DNA from: Chitinophagales bacterium
Lineage (GTDB): Bacteria > Bacteroidota > Bacteroidia > Chitinophagales > LD1
DNA: 64,000 nucleotides
Direction of reading: 5' to 3'
Assembly: GCA_016787045.1 (NCBI GenBank)
Contig: JAEUVA010000008.1
Location: forward strand, 446,295 to 510,294
Part shown: piece after piece, positions 1 to 8,723 of the stretch
Layout of the letters: each line of letters begins with the position of its first letter
Position numbering within the stretch: position 1 is the stretch's first letter
The notes under the pieces: generated by a model
Database searches by the model: none
The model's input: the letters and a program-made list of their open reading frames with translations, nothing else
What the model was told of the DNA's origin: nothing
Translations under genes and position numbers: made by a program

Positions 1-935
1 AATTCGTCAAAGTTAAGTTGCTGCTCTGCATCGCTCTTAGCCACCTTAGGGTTCGGGTGCGATTCTATCAATACTCCATCTATGCCCATGGCCATGCAGG
101 CGCGTGCTAAATCGGGTACTCCATAACTGTAACCAATGGCGTGGCTAGGGTCAAGTATCACCGGTAGATTTGTGTTTTGTTTTAGCCAAGCTACACCGCA
201 TAAATCAAGTGTAAACCTTGTTTTAGTTTCAAACGTGCGGATTCCGCGCTCGCACAAAATGACATTCGGATTTCCTCCACTTAAAATAAATTCTGCACTT
301 TGCACAAACTCCTGAAGCGTAGTACCAAAGCCGCGTTTAAGCAAAACAGGTTTTGTTGTTTTGCCGCACTGGCGGAGTATGCCATGGTCGTACATAGACT
401 TGGCTCCTATCTGAATAACATCAGCGTATTCAATCACTTCGTTGATATGCGTACTGTCGCGTACTTCAGTAATTATTTGCAGGCCATACTTACTGCGCAT
501 TTTGTCTAACAACTTTAGCCCCTCCAAGCCCATGCCCTGAAAGGTGTAAGGAGAAGTTCGTGGCTTATAGCACCCTGCCCTTAATATTCTTACACCAAGT
601 TCTACACACAGTTGTGCTGCGCTCTCTATTTGCTCTTCGCTTTCTACACTGCAAGGTCCGGTAATCACAATAGAGTTAGCAGAACTTCCTCCAATAGATA
701 AGTCTTTCAATTTTATTTCTCGCTTGGTAGCAATGTATTGCTTACCGGCCAACTGAATATCGGTATCGGTAACAAATATGTCACTGGCTACAAGTTGTAG
801 CCCTTCATCGGCTTGCTTTAGTTTAGATGTAGTAACCAACACTAACGGATTCCCTTCTATCAATACCGCTTGATATTTAGCCGCTAATGATTGTGCTTCC
901 GTGATAGATATGTTATTTTTTAAATGTATAATCAT
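1..935 (-). CDS. aroF: 3-deoxy-7-phosphoheptulonate (DAHP) synthase, class I-beta; 3' end outside the window
   Basis: First enzyme of the shikimate pathway, condensing phosphoenolpyruvate with erythrose 4-phosphate. Reading the minus strand from ATG at 935 gives 311 residues with no stop before the window edge. Hallmarks of the AroAI-beta (KDO8P-synthase-like) family are visible: GPCSVES at about residues 93-99, KPRTSPYTFQG at about 124-134, then ILCERGIRTFET and DPSHAIGYSYG. The N-terminal 80 or so residues look like the small ferredoxin-like regulatory domain of this class. The ATG overlaps the stop of the upstream epimerase-like gene by one base (TAATG), so the two are probably translationally coupled. 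The C-terminal end (perhaps 25 residues) is missing. Family assignment is secure; in vivo substrate is inferred. Confidence 0.93.
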   Translation of the reverse strand, partial: MIIHLKNNISITEAQSLAAKYQAVLIEGNPLVLVTTSKLKQADEGLQLVASDIFVTDTDIQLAGKQYIATKREIKLKDLSIGGSSANSIVITGPCSVESEEQIESAAQLCVELGVRILRAGCYKPRTSPYTFQGMGLEGLKLLDKMRSKYGLQIITEVRDSTHINEVIEYADVIQIGAKSMYDHGILRQCGKTTKPVLLKRGFGTTLQEFVQSAEFILSGGNPNVILCERGIRTFETKTRFTLDLCGVAWLKQNTNLPVILDPSHAIGYSYGVPDLARACMAMGIDGVLIESHPNPKVAKSDAEQQLNFDE

Positions 936-1939
936 TAAACTCTGGTTAAATGGTTTAATAAAATGGCTCCTACCAGTTTATTGTTAGTGTCTACTACCGG
1001 TAAAAATAGGATGATAAAATTCAGCTCATTAATCAATTGAATCATTTGGCTCAATGTTGCGCTTTGCTGTAAAGTGGTGGGCTGGCGATTAATCAGTGTA
1101 TCAACAGTAACTTCTCTCAAATTATTTTTTGCCCCTAGCAATGCTCTTCGTATATCGGCATTGGTCACCACACCGGTTAATTCGCTCTGTTGGTTGGTGA
1201 TTAGCACAAAACCCTTGCGGTGTACTTCTATGGTTTGAAGTATAGTGCTAAAAGTACATTCACTTTCTTTAAGTACCGGTAAAAATTTAGCCGGAAAACA
1301 AAAGTCAACCAATGGTAAATCAGAATTGGTGTTACCCGATTTGTATAAACTCATTAACCCAACACCCAGTGAGGGTTGGTTCATCAGGTAACTCCCGGAT
1401 ACTACAGCACGAACCCCCATCAGCCGCAGTACAAATGCAATTTCGTTAGTTACTCCGCCATCTACATGAATCTGCATTTTTGGAAAATTGCCGAGTAACT
1501 GGTTAACAGCACTAAAATTTTCTTTTTGAAACACGCCACCGCTTATTCCGGGTGAGGTGCTCATAAATAGCAGAAATGAAAAATCGCTTACCCAAGATTC
1601 GTAGTCAGAAATTGAAGTATCTGCCTGCACGCACAAACCCCATTTTGTACCGTACAAATGTGGCAGCTCCGGTTTTGCACTAAGTTGCTCAAACTGCAAA
1701 CTGACATATTCAATTTTAAGTTCTTCTATTAGAGGTAGATATTTTTCTGGCGTAGCCGAAATGATATGTAAATCGATAGGTGTAGATGAGTACTGCCGAA
1801 TACTTCGGATGTCGTCAAACACTCGCATATCATCTACACAATCAACATGCAACATATCTATGTGCAGCGCATCCAATTCTTCCACTATTTGTTGCAGTGG
1901 TTTTAATTGGTTGGCATAAATAGAGGCAGATATTTTCAC
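935..1939 (-). CDS. Ribulose-phosphate 3-epimerase-like TIM barrel fused to a C-terminal CBS domain pair
   Basis: 334 residues. Residues 1 to about 215 resemble ribulose-5-phosphate 3-epimerase: HVDCVDD (metal His/Asp of the usual HVDVMDG), DLHIIS (second His), FMSTSPGISGGVF (phosphate-side loop, normally M.VNPGFGGQ.F) and IHVDGGVT (catalytic Asp), so all metal ligands appear kept. Residues from about 220 to the end look like two CBS modules (FVLITNQQSELTGVVT, DIRRALLG, FLPVVDTNNKLVGAI), which normally bind adenine nucleotides. The start is GTG and overlaps the stop of the ABC transporter by one base (TAGTG); its own stop overlaps the DAHP synthase ATG. Sequence identity to housekeeping Rpe looks low, so it may be a specialised, nucleotide-regulated epimerase rather than the pentose-pathway enzyme. 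CBS fusions are better known on KpsF/GutQ isomerases. Confidence 0.8.
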   Translation of the reverse strand: MKISASIYANQLKPLQQIVEELDALHIDMLHVDCVDDMRVFDDIRSIRQYSSTPIDLHIISATPEKYLPLIEELKIEYVSLQFEQLSAKPELPHLYGTKWGLCVQADTSISDYESWVSDFSFLLFMSTSPGISGGVFQKENFSAVNQLLGNFPKMQIHVDGGVTNEIAFVLRLMGVRAVVSGSYLMNQPSLGVGLMSLYKSGNTNSDLPLVDFCFPAKFLPVLKESECTFSTILQTIEVHRKGFVLITNQQSELTGVVTNADIRRALLGAKNNLREVTVDTLINRQPTTLQQSATLSQMIQLINELNFIILFLPVVDTNNKLVGAILLNHLTRV

Positions 1940-3810
1940 TATTCTTCGTATTGAAGTTTTAGCAAGTTAGCATAAAGCCCATTGGTAAGTTGACTCAATT
2001 CTTCGTGCGTACCTTGTTCCACTATTTTACCTTTGTTAATAACCAGTATTCTATCCGCTTTGCGAATGGTGCTTAACCGATGAGCAATGATAAATGTGGT
2101 GCGGTTGTGCATCAGTTTATCTAATGCCTCTTTCACCAACTTTTCGCTTTCGCTATCTAAGGCAGAGGTGGCCTCATCTAAAATTAAAATTTTAGGGTTT
2201 CGTAAAATTGCTCTTGCTATTGCTATGCGTTGCTTTTGTCCGCCACTTAGTTTTACTCCCCTTTCTCCTACAAGTGTATTCAACCCCTCCGGAAAATTTT
2301 GAATGAAAGACAGTGCATTGGCCTGCTCTGCTGCGCTCCTTATTTCCGCATCGGTGGCAGTGGGTTTGCCATAGGCAATATTTTCACGAATGCTGCCGCC
2401 AAACAAAATAGTATCTTGTGGAACGGTGCCAAAATTTTTACGCAACGCGGTAATGTTGTATTGCTTTATGCTTTTGCCGTCAATCAAAATATCGCCTTCA
2501 TTAAAGGCATACATACCGCTTAATAACTTAACGATAGTTGACTTACCCGCACCGCTTGGTCCTACCAATGCAATCTTGCTGCCCGGCTGTACAGTAAAAG
2601 ACAAGCCATTAAACAGTTGCACGTCTTTGCGTGATGGGTAGGCAAAATGTACTCCCTTAAATTCTACCGCTCCATTGATGGGTTCAATACGGTTGGTGTC
2701 AGTAATATGTGTTTCCGAAACTTCGCCAAGTATTTCGTTAATGCGCTCAGAGGCGCCAATTGTTTTTTGTAACACAGTGTAGCTTTCACTCAACCCAGCT
2801 AGTGAACTGCCAACAAAAATGGTGAGGAAAAAAAACTCAATGAGTTGACCCATCTTGAGCGCTCCGGTGGCCACCTCATTCATGCCCGCATATACTAAAC
2901 CCACTATGGCACCAAACATGATGAAGATGATAAACGACACAAAACCCGCGCGGTACTTTGCGGCATTCATACCAATAGCTACAACGCGCTGATTGATTTT
3001 GCCATACCGGAGTGTTTCATACGCTTCGTTGGTAAATGCCTTTACTACATCAATAGCGGTAAATGTTTCTTCCACTATCGTGTTGCTCTCTGCCAGTTCA
3101 TCTTGTGCCTGTCGCGAAATCTTGCGGATAAATCTTCCAAACAAAACAGCCGATACCACCAGCACCGGCAACACGGCAATAATAATAGCGGCCAACTTCC
3201 ACGACAAAGCAACTAGCAGCGGAATGCAGACAATGGGCAAAACCAACTGCCGCACAAAAAATGCCAACTGATTACTCAACGCATCTTGCAATTGCGATAC
3301 ATCACTACTGATGCGAGAAGTGAGGTTACCCACTCTGTTTTCTTCAAAAAAATGGATAGGTAGGGTAACTATTTTTTCATAGAGCGTTCTGCGTATAGCC
3401 GCCATGGCATGCTGGCTCACATACTCAAAAAGATAAATTCTAAAAAAAGATAACACCGCCTGTATCAGCAAAATGACCCCGAGCAAAATTCCCGTATCTT
3501 TCAGGTGTTGAGGATTCATCTGGTTTTTGTACTGCAACACCAACTGCTCTACTTGTTTCAATTTTTCATCGGGTGGTAGCGTAGAGTTAAGTGCGGTGTA
3601 TGCTTTCTCAATAGTTTCTTTAGCCGGCAATCCGGCATCTATCAACTGGCCAAAACCACCAGGAATAAAAGACACTACCCCGGTAGAAACCACCAAACAT
3701 ATCATACCCACCATAAACTGCCATTTGTATGGGATAATAAAGCGGTAAATGCGCAGTGAGGTAGAAATCTGCTTAAACGAAAAATTGTTGCGTGGTGAGT
3801 TGGTGGCCAT
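1939..3810 (-). CDS. ABC transporter, fused permease and ATP-binding protein (MsbA/exporter type)
   Basis: 623 residues, the usual length for a half-size ABC exporter. The N-terminal 340 residues carry about six hydrophobic membrane segments (for example FMVGMICLVVSTGVVSFIPG and the paired helices around 190-225). The nucleotide-binding domain follows, with Walker A GPSGAGKST near 415-423, the signature LSGGQKQR near 518-525, Walker B ILILDEATSALD near 535-546 and the H-loop IIAHRLST near 575. It works as a homodimer or heterodimer in the inner membrane, exporting lipid or a hydrophobic substrate. It is the first gene of a tightly packed minus-strand operon with the epimerase-like gene and DAHP synthase. 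Substrate cannot be told from sequence. Confidence 0.92.
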   Translation of the reverse strand: MATNSPRNNFSFKQISTSLRIYRFIIPYKWQFMVGMICLVVSTGVVSFIPGGFGQLIDAGLPAKETIEKAYTALNSTLPPDEKLKQVEQLVLQYKNQMNPQHLKDTGILLGVILLIQAVLSFFRIYLFEYVSQHAMAAIRRTLYEKIVTLPIHFFEENRVGNLTSRISSDVSQLQDALSNQLAFFVRQLVLPIVCIPLLVALSWKLAAIIIAVLPVLVVSAVLFGRFIRKISRQAQDELAESNTIVEETFTAIDVVKAFTNEAYETLRYGKINQRVVAIGMNAAKYRAGFVSFIIFIMFGAIVGLVYAGMNEVATGALKMGQLIEFFFLTIFVGSSLAGLSESYTVLQKTIGASERINEILGEVSETHITDTNRIEPINGAVEFKGVHFAYPSRKDVQLFNGLSFTVQPGSKIALVGPSGAGKSTIVKLLSGMYAFNEGDILIDGKSIKQYNITALRKNFGTVPQDTILFGGSIRENIAYGKPTATDAEIRSAAEQANALSFIQNFPEGLNTLVGERGVKLSGGQKQRIAIARAILRNPKILILDEATSALDSESEKLVKEALDKLMHNRTTFIIAHRLSTIRKADRILVINKGKIVEQGTHEELSQLTNGLYANLLKLQYEE

Positions 3811-3925
3811 AAATAGCGGGTGCTAAAATAGAATTTGCAGGTAGAGTACTTCTAAGAACTGTAAGGAATTCAAAACAATCAGAAAAGAAAAAACCGAACG
3901 AATGTCGTCCGGTTTTGTCTGGCAG

Positions 3926-4008
3926 TGCCCCAGGAGGGAATCGAACCCCCACGCCTTTTGGACACACGATTTTGAGTCGTGCGCGTCTACCAATTCCGCC
4001 ACTAGGGC
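3926..4008 (-). tRNA. tRNA-Leu (anticodon CAA)
   Basis: The minus strand reads an 83-nt tRNA. The acceptor stem is GCCCTAG with CTGGGGC (one G-T wobble), followed by discriminator A. The D-arm is GGCGGAATTGGTAGACGC, and the anticodon stem CACGA/TCGTG has loop CTCAAAA, giving anticodon CAA. A variable arm of class II size and the T-arm GGTTCGATTCC follow. CCA is not encoded. A Bacteroidota promoter sits directly upstream. Confidence 0.96.
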
Positions 4009-4023
4009 TTTTTTAGAGAGCCG

Positions 4024-4053
4024 CAAATGTAAACCGAAATTCAAACTATGCAA
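4024..4053 (-). promoter_or_regulatory. Promoter of tRNA-Leu, Bacteroidota type
   Basis: On the minus strand, TTG (4053-4051) is followed by 19 bases and TACATTTG (4031-4024). This matches the Bacteroidota sigma consensus TTG / TAnnTTTG with its usual spacing. Transcription would start about 8 bases before the mature tRNA end. Confidence 0.75.
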
Positions 4054-4135
4054 CACTAACCACGCTTATATAACGAGCTGTTTTCACTTGCAAACAAATT
4101 GTTGGAAACACGGTTTTATTTGTGCGTGGCAGGTT

Positions 4136-4143
4136 TATTTTTG
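4136..4143 (+). promoter_or_regulatory. Candidate -7 element of the nuoABC promoter
   Basis: TATTTTTG fits TAnnTTTG and lies 17 bases before the nuoA ATG, implying a very short leader. No TTG at the ideal -33 distance was found. Confidence 0.45.
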
Positions 4144-4160
4144 CCGTACAGCATTTCCTT

Positions 4161-4526
4161 ATGAACGAAACATATATCAGTTATTTTCCTATACTCATGC
4201 AAGTGTTGTTTGCTGCAGGGTTTGTAGCTTTCACTATAGCAGTATCGCACTACATAGGCCCCAAAAGAAGCTCCAAAAACAAAGATGCCAACTTTGAGTG
4301 TGGCATTCCCCAACATGGTAATGCGCGTATTCCTTTTTCGGTAAAATATTTTTTAGTGGCTATTTTGTTTGTATTGTTTGATGTAGAAGTCATCTTCATG
4401 TACCCGTGGGCTGTCAATTTTAGAAGCATGGGTATGGAAGGTTTGTTAAAGATGATGCTTTTTATGGGCTTACTTTTGATTGGCTTTTATTACATTATTA
4501 AAAAAGGTGCCTTAGAATGGGAGTAG
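4161..4526 (+). CDS. nuoA: NADH-quinone oxidoreductase subunit A
   Basis: 121 residues starting MNETYISYFP. Small membrane subunit of respiratory complex I, which helps connect the peripheral arm to the membrane arm. Three hydrophobic helices are visible, together with the family signatures KDANFECGIPQHGNAR and FDVEVIFMYPWA (the acidic residues near the quinone channel). A start 13 codons upstream is possible in frame, but the ATG at 4161 gives the normal family N-terminus and leaves room for the TATTTTTG promoter element. First gene of nuoABC. Confidence 0.95.
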   Translation: MNETYISYFPILMQVLFAAGFVAFTIAVSHYIGPKRSSKNKDANFECGIPQHGNARIPFSVKYFLVAILFVLFDVEVIFMYPWAVNFRSMGMEGLLKMMLFMGLLLIGFYYIIKKGALEWE

Positions 4527-4580
4527 TTTGCAGAACACCAGTTTCTGCTAACATAAAACCCGCAATTCATAACTTAGTAT

Positions 4581-5132
4581 ATGGCTAACGAACTGTTATT
4601 AAAACAAACCGCAGAGGGCTATCATGGCGAGGGGTTTCAGCTCACCACTCTAGATAAATTTGTGGGATTAGCCCGCAGTAAGAGCTTGTGGCCGTTGCCA
4701 TTTGCCACCTCTTGTTGTGGAATAGAATTTATGGCTACCATGGCATCTACTTACGACTTGGCTCGTTTTGGCTCAGAGCGTCCTAGTTTTTCTCCACGTC
4801 AGGCCGATATGCTGTTGGTAATGGGCACCATTGCCAAAAAAATGGGACCCGTTCTACGGCAGGTTTACGAACAAATGGCAGAACCACGTTGGGTAATTGC
4901 AGTAGGTGCTTGCGCTTGTTCGGGCGGTGTGTTTGATACTTACAGTGTATTGCAAGGAATTGACAAAGTAATACCCGTAGATGTGTATGTGCCGGGTTGC
5001 CCTCCGCGCCCCGAGCAAATTTTAGATGGCATTATGAAGTTGCAAGACCTGGTAAAAAACGAAAGTTTCAGCCGTAGAAATTCGCCCGAGTACAAGGCCA
5101 TGTTGGCTACTTATGGCATTAATGTAAACTAA
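4581..5132 (+). CDS. nuoB: NADH-quinone oxidoreductase subunit B
   Basis: 183 residues. Carries cluster N2, the last [4Fe-4S] centre before quinone. The ligands are visible: the cysteine pair in [10 protein letters not shown] (residues 45-46), the cysteine in GACACSGG, and the cysteine in VPGCPPRPE. The cytoplasmic-face PSST-type fold is of normal length. Sits 54 bases after nuoA and 6 bases before nuoC, clearly in the same transcript. Confidence 0.97.
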   Translation: MANELLLKQTAEGYHGEGFQLTTLDKFVGLARSKSLWPLPFATSCCGIEFMATMASTYDLARFGSERPSFSPRQADMLLVMGTIAKKMGPVLRQVYEQMAEPRWVIAVGACACSGGVFDTYSVLQGIDKVIPVDVYVPGCPPRPEQILDGIMKLQDLVKNESFSRRNSPEYKAMLATYGINVN

Positions 5133-5138
5133 CAACCA

Positions 5139-5666
5139 ATGGCTTTAGATACTACTACCGTTCAAGAAAAACTAACCGAAAAGTTTGGCGAAAGCGTAAC
5201 CGCTTTCAGCACAGAGTTTGGCATGTTTCACTTTGAAGCAACCCGGGATAAGAATGTGGAAATAGTGCAATACCTGCGCGATTCACTTGGCTTCAATTTT
5301 TTGACCGATGTGTGTGGTGTGCATTTTCCGGATAACGAAATAGAAAAACAGTTTGCCGTAGTTTATCATTTACACAACTGGGCAGAGAATGTTCGGGTTC
5401 GTTTTAAGGTTTTTTTAAACGGAGAAAATCCGGAAGTAGAAAGTTTGTCTTCCCTTTTCAACTCTGCCAACTGGCAGGAGAGAGAAACGTATGATTTTTA
5501 TGGTATCATATTTACCGGCCATCCCGACCTCAAACGTATTTTGAATATGGACGAAATGGTCTCTTTTCCTATGCGTAAAGAATTTCCGATGGAAGATGCC
5601 AACCGCACCGATAAAGACGACCGCTACTTTGGTCGCATTCCGCAAAATGCCGGAAATCTCAATTAG
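5139..5666 (+). CDS. nuoC: NADH-quinone oxidoreductase subunit C
   Basis: 175 residues, 30-kDa subunit of complex I that packs against NuoD at the quinone site. Family motifs include DVCGVHFPDNE, the signature ERETYDFYGIIFTGHPDLKRIL and FPMRKEFPMED. Not fused to NuoD. The expected next gene, nuoD, is absent: a transpeptidase gene follows after 73 bases, so the remaining complex I genes must be elsewhere in the genome. Confidence 0.96.
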   Translation: MALDTTTVQEKLTEKFGESVTAFSTEFGMFHFEATRDKNVEIVQYLRDSLGFNFLTDVCGVHFPDNEIEKQFAVVYHLHNWAENVRVRFKVFLNGENPEVESLSSLFNSANWQERETYDFYGIIFTGHPDLKRILNMDEMVSFPMRKEFPMEDANRTDKDDRYFGRIPQNAGNLN

Positions 5667-5739
5667 CGTTAAAATCTGTTGGGCTCTGTTGGCCACATAC
5701 TAAACCGAAACGAACAAACGTTGTAAAAAAAACAACGGT

Positions 5740-6324
5740 ATGTTTCGCCCCACATCATCAACCTACTTCATGCTGTTGGTCTTTTACCTCAGCAGTTGCC
5801 ACAGCACTACCACTAAAGCAAAAGACGATGCCACATCGGTAGATGCACACATTAAAGACAGCATCTATTTCAATGCCGTTTTACCTGCACAAATTGTAAT
5901 AGATAGTATAGTACTAGAAAAGAAAAGCCACATCCTGATGGTGTTTAACCAAGGAGTATTATTGAAAAAATACCGCGTTGCACTGGGCACACAACCCATA
6001 GGCCACAAACAATTTGAAGGCGACCGCAAAACTCCGGAGGGCATGTATTACATCAATGGAAAAAACCCCAACAGCAGCTATTACAAAAACCTCGGCATAT
6101 CCTACCCCAATGCAAACGATTTGGCGTACGCCAAAAAACACGGCAAAAGTGCCGGTGGTGATGTAAAAATACATGGGCTACCCCCATCATGGGCAGATAT
6201 AGGCAAAGCACAATGCGAAAGCGACTGGACATGGGGCTGCATTGCACTCAGCAATGAAGAAATGGAGGAACTATACACTCATGTAAATATTGGTGCTCCA
6301 ATTTTCATCTATTATCAAAAGTAG
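5740..6324 (+). CDS. L,D-transpeptidase family lipoprotein (YafK-like)
   Basis: 194 residues. The N-terminus has a lipoprotein signal ending in the lipobox LSSC (Cys20), so it should be anchored in the envelope. The YkuD-type catalytic region contains IHGLPPSW (His145) and DWTWGCIALS (Cys167), the W/T-x-GCIAL form typical of the YafK branch rather than the SHGCIRM form. Members cross-link peptidoglycan, or cleave lipoprotein-peptidoglycan links. The preceding stretch GDRKTPEGMYYINGKNPNS is also characteristic. Independent of nuoABC in function. Confidence 0.88.
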   Translation: MFRPTSSTYFMLLVFYLSSCHSTTTKAKDDATSVDAHIKDSIYFNAVLPAQIVIDSIVLEKKSHILMVFNQGVLLKKYRVALGTQPIGHKQFEGDRKTPEGMYYINGKNPNSSYYKNLGISYPNANDLAYAKKHGKSAGGDVKIHGLPPSWADIGKAQCESDWTWGCIALSNEEMEELYTHVNIGAPIFIYYQK

Positions 6325-6384
6325 TTTGTTGCTTTAGCGCAAATTGATTTTAATTGTAGTATTCCTCACTACAAAAAATATTAG

Positions 6385-7197
6385 ATGAAATACATTTACA
6401 CTTTAGTACTTTTTACCATTCATTTTATGGCCATGGCCGGTGGTGGATGCACCATCGATTCTACTAACGTTAACTTTTTCAACCCAAGCCCCGATACGAT
6501 GGCCTGCGTTGAACGCAACAAGCAATACGATCAGATTATTCAGATATATGTACCCGGTGATTTTGATTTACAGACCATAGCGCCCAACCTTCCGTTTCCG
6601 GTACCGGTTACTATTGATAGTCTGGTTATTACTAACGTAAACGGACTACCAACCGGACTTAGCTATTACTTAAACCCTTCGAGCGGAGTATTGTATGGAG
6701 ATAGCTGGGCTTGTGTACAACTATTGGGTACCACCAACGACACTACAGGCCGTTATACCTTAAATCTCAGTGGCTTCATTTCGCTGAGCAACTTGCCCAT
6801 TTTTCCGGGTGTGAATGCCAACCCAGACACCACACTAAGTTTAGCCACTGTTCAATCTATTAACCCTACATCTTTTTCGCTATTTGTAGATGTGATAGAG
6901 CAAGGCGACCAATGCCGCGTAGGTACAGCAGTACCACAAATAGCAGAAAGCGTTAGTAGCTTGCACGTTTACCCTAATCCGGCTAAAGACCAATTAATAG
7001 CCACCTGGACAAGCTCTGCCAAAGAGGGTGTCATGGCGCTATCTAACGCCTTTGGCCAAGTAGTTTACCAACAAAACTACACCGGAGCCGGATTTCATCT
7101 GCAACAAATTGCCACCGATGGGTTAGCTGCAGGTGTTTACACACTAGGCGTGAATAATACATTGGGTAGCAGCTACAAAAAAGTGATTATCAAATAA
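6385..7197 (+). CDS. Secreted protein with T9SS type A sorting domain, function unknown
   Basis: 270 residues. An N-terminal signal peptide (MKYIYTLVLFTIHFMAMAGG) precedes a mature part rich in Asn, Thr and Pro, with beta-sandwich-like character. The C-terminal 75 residues begin with VYPNPAKDQL and continue with GVYTLGVNN and KKVIIK, which is the T9SS type A sorting domain removed or anchored during secretion. No enzymatic motif was recognised in residues 20-190. Confidence 0.8.
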   Translation: MKYIYTLVLFTIHFMAMAGGGCTIDSTNVNFFNPSPDTMACVERNKQYDQIIQIYVPGDFDLQTIAPNLPFPVPVTIDSLVITNVNGLPTGLSYYLNPSSGVLYGDSWACVQLLGTTNDTTGRYTLNLSGFISLSNLPIFPGVNANPDTTLSLATVQSINPTSFSLFVDVIEQGDQCRVGTAVPQIAESVSSLHVYPNPAKDQLIATWTSSAKEGVMALSNAFGQVVYQQNYTGAGFHLQQIATDGLAAGVYTLGVNNTLGSSYKKVIIK

Positions 7198-7367
7198 GTA
7201 TGGCATTACTCCACCGAGCTATGCCGGCAATCATTAAAAAAGCATTAATCCCTAAAAACGGGTAAAACATTTTTTGGGGTGTTTCGTTAACTTTAGTGTG
7301 GTTTTGTGGTAACAATTTTATTACTTAGAACCGCGAACCGATTTATTCACCCTAAAAATTGTTCTTT

Positions 7368-7667
7368 ATGAATGTGGTCATCCGTCCGGTGCACTTTGAT
7401 GCATCAACCCAGCTCGTGGATTTTATTAACCGCAAGCTCAAAAAATTAGAAACATTTTTTGACAGGATAGTAGAAGCCGAAGTATTTCTAAAATTAGGAA
7501 CTAAACAAAGTATCAAAGACAAAACGGTAGAAATCAAACTACATGTACCCGGCAAAACGCTCTTTGTGAGCAAAACAGCCAAAACGTTTGAAGAAGGTAC
7601 GGACCTTGCCATGCACACCATAGCCGGTCAGTTAAAAAAAACGAAAGAGAAACAACAAGAACATTAA
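7368..7667 (+). CDS. hpf: Ribosome hibernation-promoting factor, short HPF/YfiA type
   Basis: 99 residues starting MNVVIRPVHFDAS. The sigma54-modulation/S30Ae fold binds in the 30S decoding channel and inactivates ribosomes in stationary phase. The family pattern is visible: an amphipathic helix FINRKLKKLETFFD, strand EAEVFLKL, VEIKLHVPGKTLFV, and a helix with the lysine-rich tail KKTKEKQQEH. It is the short form, lacking the C-terminal dimerisation domain of long HPF. ATG at 7368 is preferred over an upstream TTG. The 170 bases before it contain no gene and may be a long leader. A hairpin terminator follows. Confidence 0.9.
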   Translation: MNVVIRPVHFDASTQLVDFINRKLKKLETFFDRIVEAEVFLKLGTKQSIKDKTVEIKLHVPGKTLFVSKTAKTFEEGTDLAMHTIAGQLKKTKEKQQEH

Positions 7668-7686
7668 ACATTTTCTAAAACAAAAA

Positions 7687-7711
7687 AGCCACCGCAACGG
7701 TGGCTTTTTTG
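7687..7711. terminator. Bidirectional rho-independent terminator
   Basis: GCCACCG-CAA-CGGTGGC with A-tract on one side and TTTTTT on the other, lying between the convergent hpf (+) and the lipoprotein gene (-). Confidence 0.85.
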
Positions 7712-7713
7712 TT

Positions 7714-8721
7714 TTAATACTTATTCAAATACTGTTCTGATATCCCTTTCAGTTTATCGGTACCGGCATCCAATATTTTTTGAGAATTGTCGGTAACCAG
7801 CTTGGTAATAAATTTTTGCTTGCCGCTCTCCTTCACTTTTACACTTACCGAATACTTGCCTTGACTATACACATCTTTCAAATTGTAATCTTTGTTTACA
7901 GCATGGCCATACGAGCGGGGTATAAGCATGGCGTAGCCGCCAATGCGCTTATCTAACAAACCATTGTAAGCAGTTTGCTTGGCCGGGTCATCGGGCTTTA
8001 GCGGAAAATCGCGCAGCGAAAACATAAACTTACCTACCGGACTATCGTAAAAGTAGCTGCCCCCTTTGGTTACATAACTGCTCGCAAAGTTGATTTCCAA
8101 ATCTAAGTTCAGTTTATCGTCTTTCTTTTTGTTGCCCCAACTCCAGGGTATATACCAGCGCGTAGTGGGCACTTTGGCTTTGGCATACTGCACATCCAAC
8201 TCTTTTAGTTTCAGATAAAACACCGAGCCGTTTATCATATCATATACGTTTGTGGTGTCAATTTCAAAATAGGCATAAAACACCGTGTCCTGAACCTTCT
8301 TCTTTACATCGGCAATGCGGTATAGTTTGAATCCTTTAAACTGAATGCCGGTAGGGTCAAACGGATTGCTTTCAGAAATCTGGTCATAGAAATAAAGCTC
8401 ATTCATGCTTTGCTGCCATTCGGCTGTGTACTTGGCTTTTTCTACTTCTATGAGTTTAGCTACACCCTGTGCCGCCAAACTAATAGCTTGCCCAATAAGT
8501 GGGAACAAGAAGCCGCGCGTGCTGCTGCGCTGCGCCAGCAATGGAGCATCTTGTTCTTTTAATAAATGTAGAGCCACTGCATTGGTTTGTTCCACTACCT
8601 GCATCACCACTTTTTCGTTTTTCTGCTTGTACGAATATTTAGAGCCCACACAAGAAGTGGCAATTATTGTTGCACAAACACAAAGTGCTAGCAACCTGAT
8701 TAATTCAAGATTTTTTTGCAT
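7714..8721 (-). CDS. Conserved hypothetical lipoprotein
   Basis: 335 residues. Signal sequence MQKNLELIRLLALCVCATII is followed by lipobox ATSC, then VGSKYSYKQ, so it should be lipidated and exported. The rest is a soluble mixed alpha/beta protein with several aromatic-rich strands and no cofactor motif I recognise. It is transcribed with the 318-aa gene upstream (2-base gap), suggesting that the pair acts together in the outer envelope. Function unknown. Confidence 0.72.
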   Translation of the reverse strand: MQKNLELIRLLALCVCATIIATSCVGSKYSYKQKNEKVVMQVVEQTNAVALHLLKEQDAPLLAQRSSTRGFLFPLIGQAISLAAQGVAKLIEVEKAKYTAEWQQSMNELYFYDQISESNPFDPTGIQFKGFKLYRIADVKKKVQDTVFYAYFEIDTTNVYDMINGSVFYLKLKELDVQYAKAKVPTTRWYIPWSWGNKKKDDKLNLDLEINFASSYVTKGGSYFYDSPVGKFMFSLRDFPLKPDDPAKQTAYNGLLDKRIGGYAMLIPRSYGHAVNKDYNLKDVYSQGKYSVSVKVKESGKQKFITKLVTDNSQKILDAGTDKLKGISEQYLNKY

Positions 8722-8723
8722 AG

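Noticed and set aside
3823..4297. Open frames on both strands covering the tRNA-Leu region
   Set aside because: The region is occupied by a well-formed tRNA and its promoter; the peptides show no family.
5719..5737. CGTTGT-A8-CAACG inverted repeat before the L,D-transpeptidase
   Set aside because: Short stem with an A-rich loop and no terminator or operator evidence.
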